Positions 5,556 through 5,747 of a stretch of 5,747 nucleotides of DNA are shown here, in pieces. The notes under the pieces were generated by a model. It was not told the origin of the DNA, did not search any database, and was given only the letters and a program-made list of their open reading frames with translations. Position 1 is the first letter of the stretch, and each line of letters opens with the position of its first letter. A program made the translations under genes and the position numbers. This DNA comes from UBA11524 sp034104265 (GTDB taxonomy: Bacteria; Bacillota; Clostridia; Christensenellales; Aristaeellaceae), in contig JAXEEE010000080.1 of NCBI GenBank assembly GCA_034104265.1, positions 1-5,747 on the forward strand. Direction: 5' to 3'.

Positions 5556-5747
5556 GGGGCCGCAGCCCAGCAGCCCAGCACCCGCAGGGAACCCGTCCTC
5601 CCCCGGCGAAGCCCCGGGGAGGTTTGGCGGGGCCGCAGCCCAGCAGCCCAGCACCCGTAGGGAACCCGTCCGCCCCCAGCGAAGCCCCCGGGGGAGGTTT
5701 GGAGGGGCCGCAGCCCAGCACCCGCAGGGAACCCGTCCGCCCCCGGC
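5556..5747. repeat. Tandem GC-rich repeat array with a hairpin in each unit
   Basis: Units begin with GGGGCCGCAGCCCAG at 5556, 5629 and 5704, with periods of 73 and 75 bp; the third is cut by the window end. Units 1 and 2 differ at only a handful of positions. Each complete unit carries a hairpin with a GAA loop (5597-5622, arms CCTCCCC/GGGGAGG; 5673-5694, arms of five C and five G) followed by GGTTTGG. An internal 8-bp direct duplication (CAGCCCAG) is present in units 1 and 2 but lost in unit 3. The units are near-identical throughout, so there are no spacers and it is not a CRISPR array. Open frames across it change phase between units 1 and 2 and lack ribosome binding sites. No gene is seen from 5452 to the window end. 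Confidence 0.8.

Noticed and set aside
5299..5721. A 140-codon minus-strand frame running through the tandem repeats and operon leader
   Set aside because: It lacks a clear ribosome binding site, crosses the strong promoter and leader, and the 73-bp period shifts frame between repeat units, so the repeats are not maintained as protein.
5556..5747. CRISPR array
   Set aside because: Whole 73-75 bp units are nearly identical; there are no short repeats alternating with unique spacers and no cas genes.

Overview
The window is a GC-rich stretch of bacterial chromosome with all five recognisable genes on the minus strand. Strong AGGAGG-like ribosome binding sites, a type III pantothenate kinase, an ECF-type vitamin transporter S component and an AraC/YesN-style regulator together suggest a high-GC member of the Firmicutes (Clostridia, perhaps an Oscillospiraceae-like gut bacterium). 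This placement is an inference from gene content, not from a marker gene.

Reading in the direction of transcription (right to left): 5452-5747 is non-coding and holds a tandem array of roughly 73-75 bp GC-rich units, each with a small hairpin. A near-consensus sigma-70/sigma-A promoter (TTTACA, 17 bp, TATAAT; 5423-5451) then drives a leader of about 125 nt and a four-gene run: an ECF transporter S component (4716-5291), coaX (type III pantothenate kinase, 3826-4608), hom (homoserine dehydrogenase with ACT domain, 2552-3829) and aroB (3-dehydroquinate synthase, 1454-2527). coaX and hom overlap by 4 bp (ATGA), and hom and aroB are 24 bp apart. The transporter and coaX are separated by 107 bp containing a strong hairpin. 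After aroB, a 166-bp gap holds a second promoter candidate (1370-1398) and a perfect-arm hairpin in the leader of an AraC-family regulator (205-1287). A short GC stem with a U-run follows the regulator, and 1-177 is non-coding with three consecutive hairpins.

Functionally, the S component plausibly brings in pantothenate (or another vitamin), which CoaX phosphorylates as the first committed step to CoA. Hom and AroB feed the threonine/methionine and aromatic amino-acid pathways. The group looks like an anabolic 'supply' operon joining cofactor and amino-acid precursor synthesis. The pantothenate specificity of the transporter is inferred only from its neighbour. I see no phage, insertion sequence, CRISPR, tRNA or rRNA, and nothing that clearly amounts to a new system. 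The points most worth a second look are the transporter/coaX/hom/aroB combination, the two structured non-coding ends and the intra-operon hairpin.
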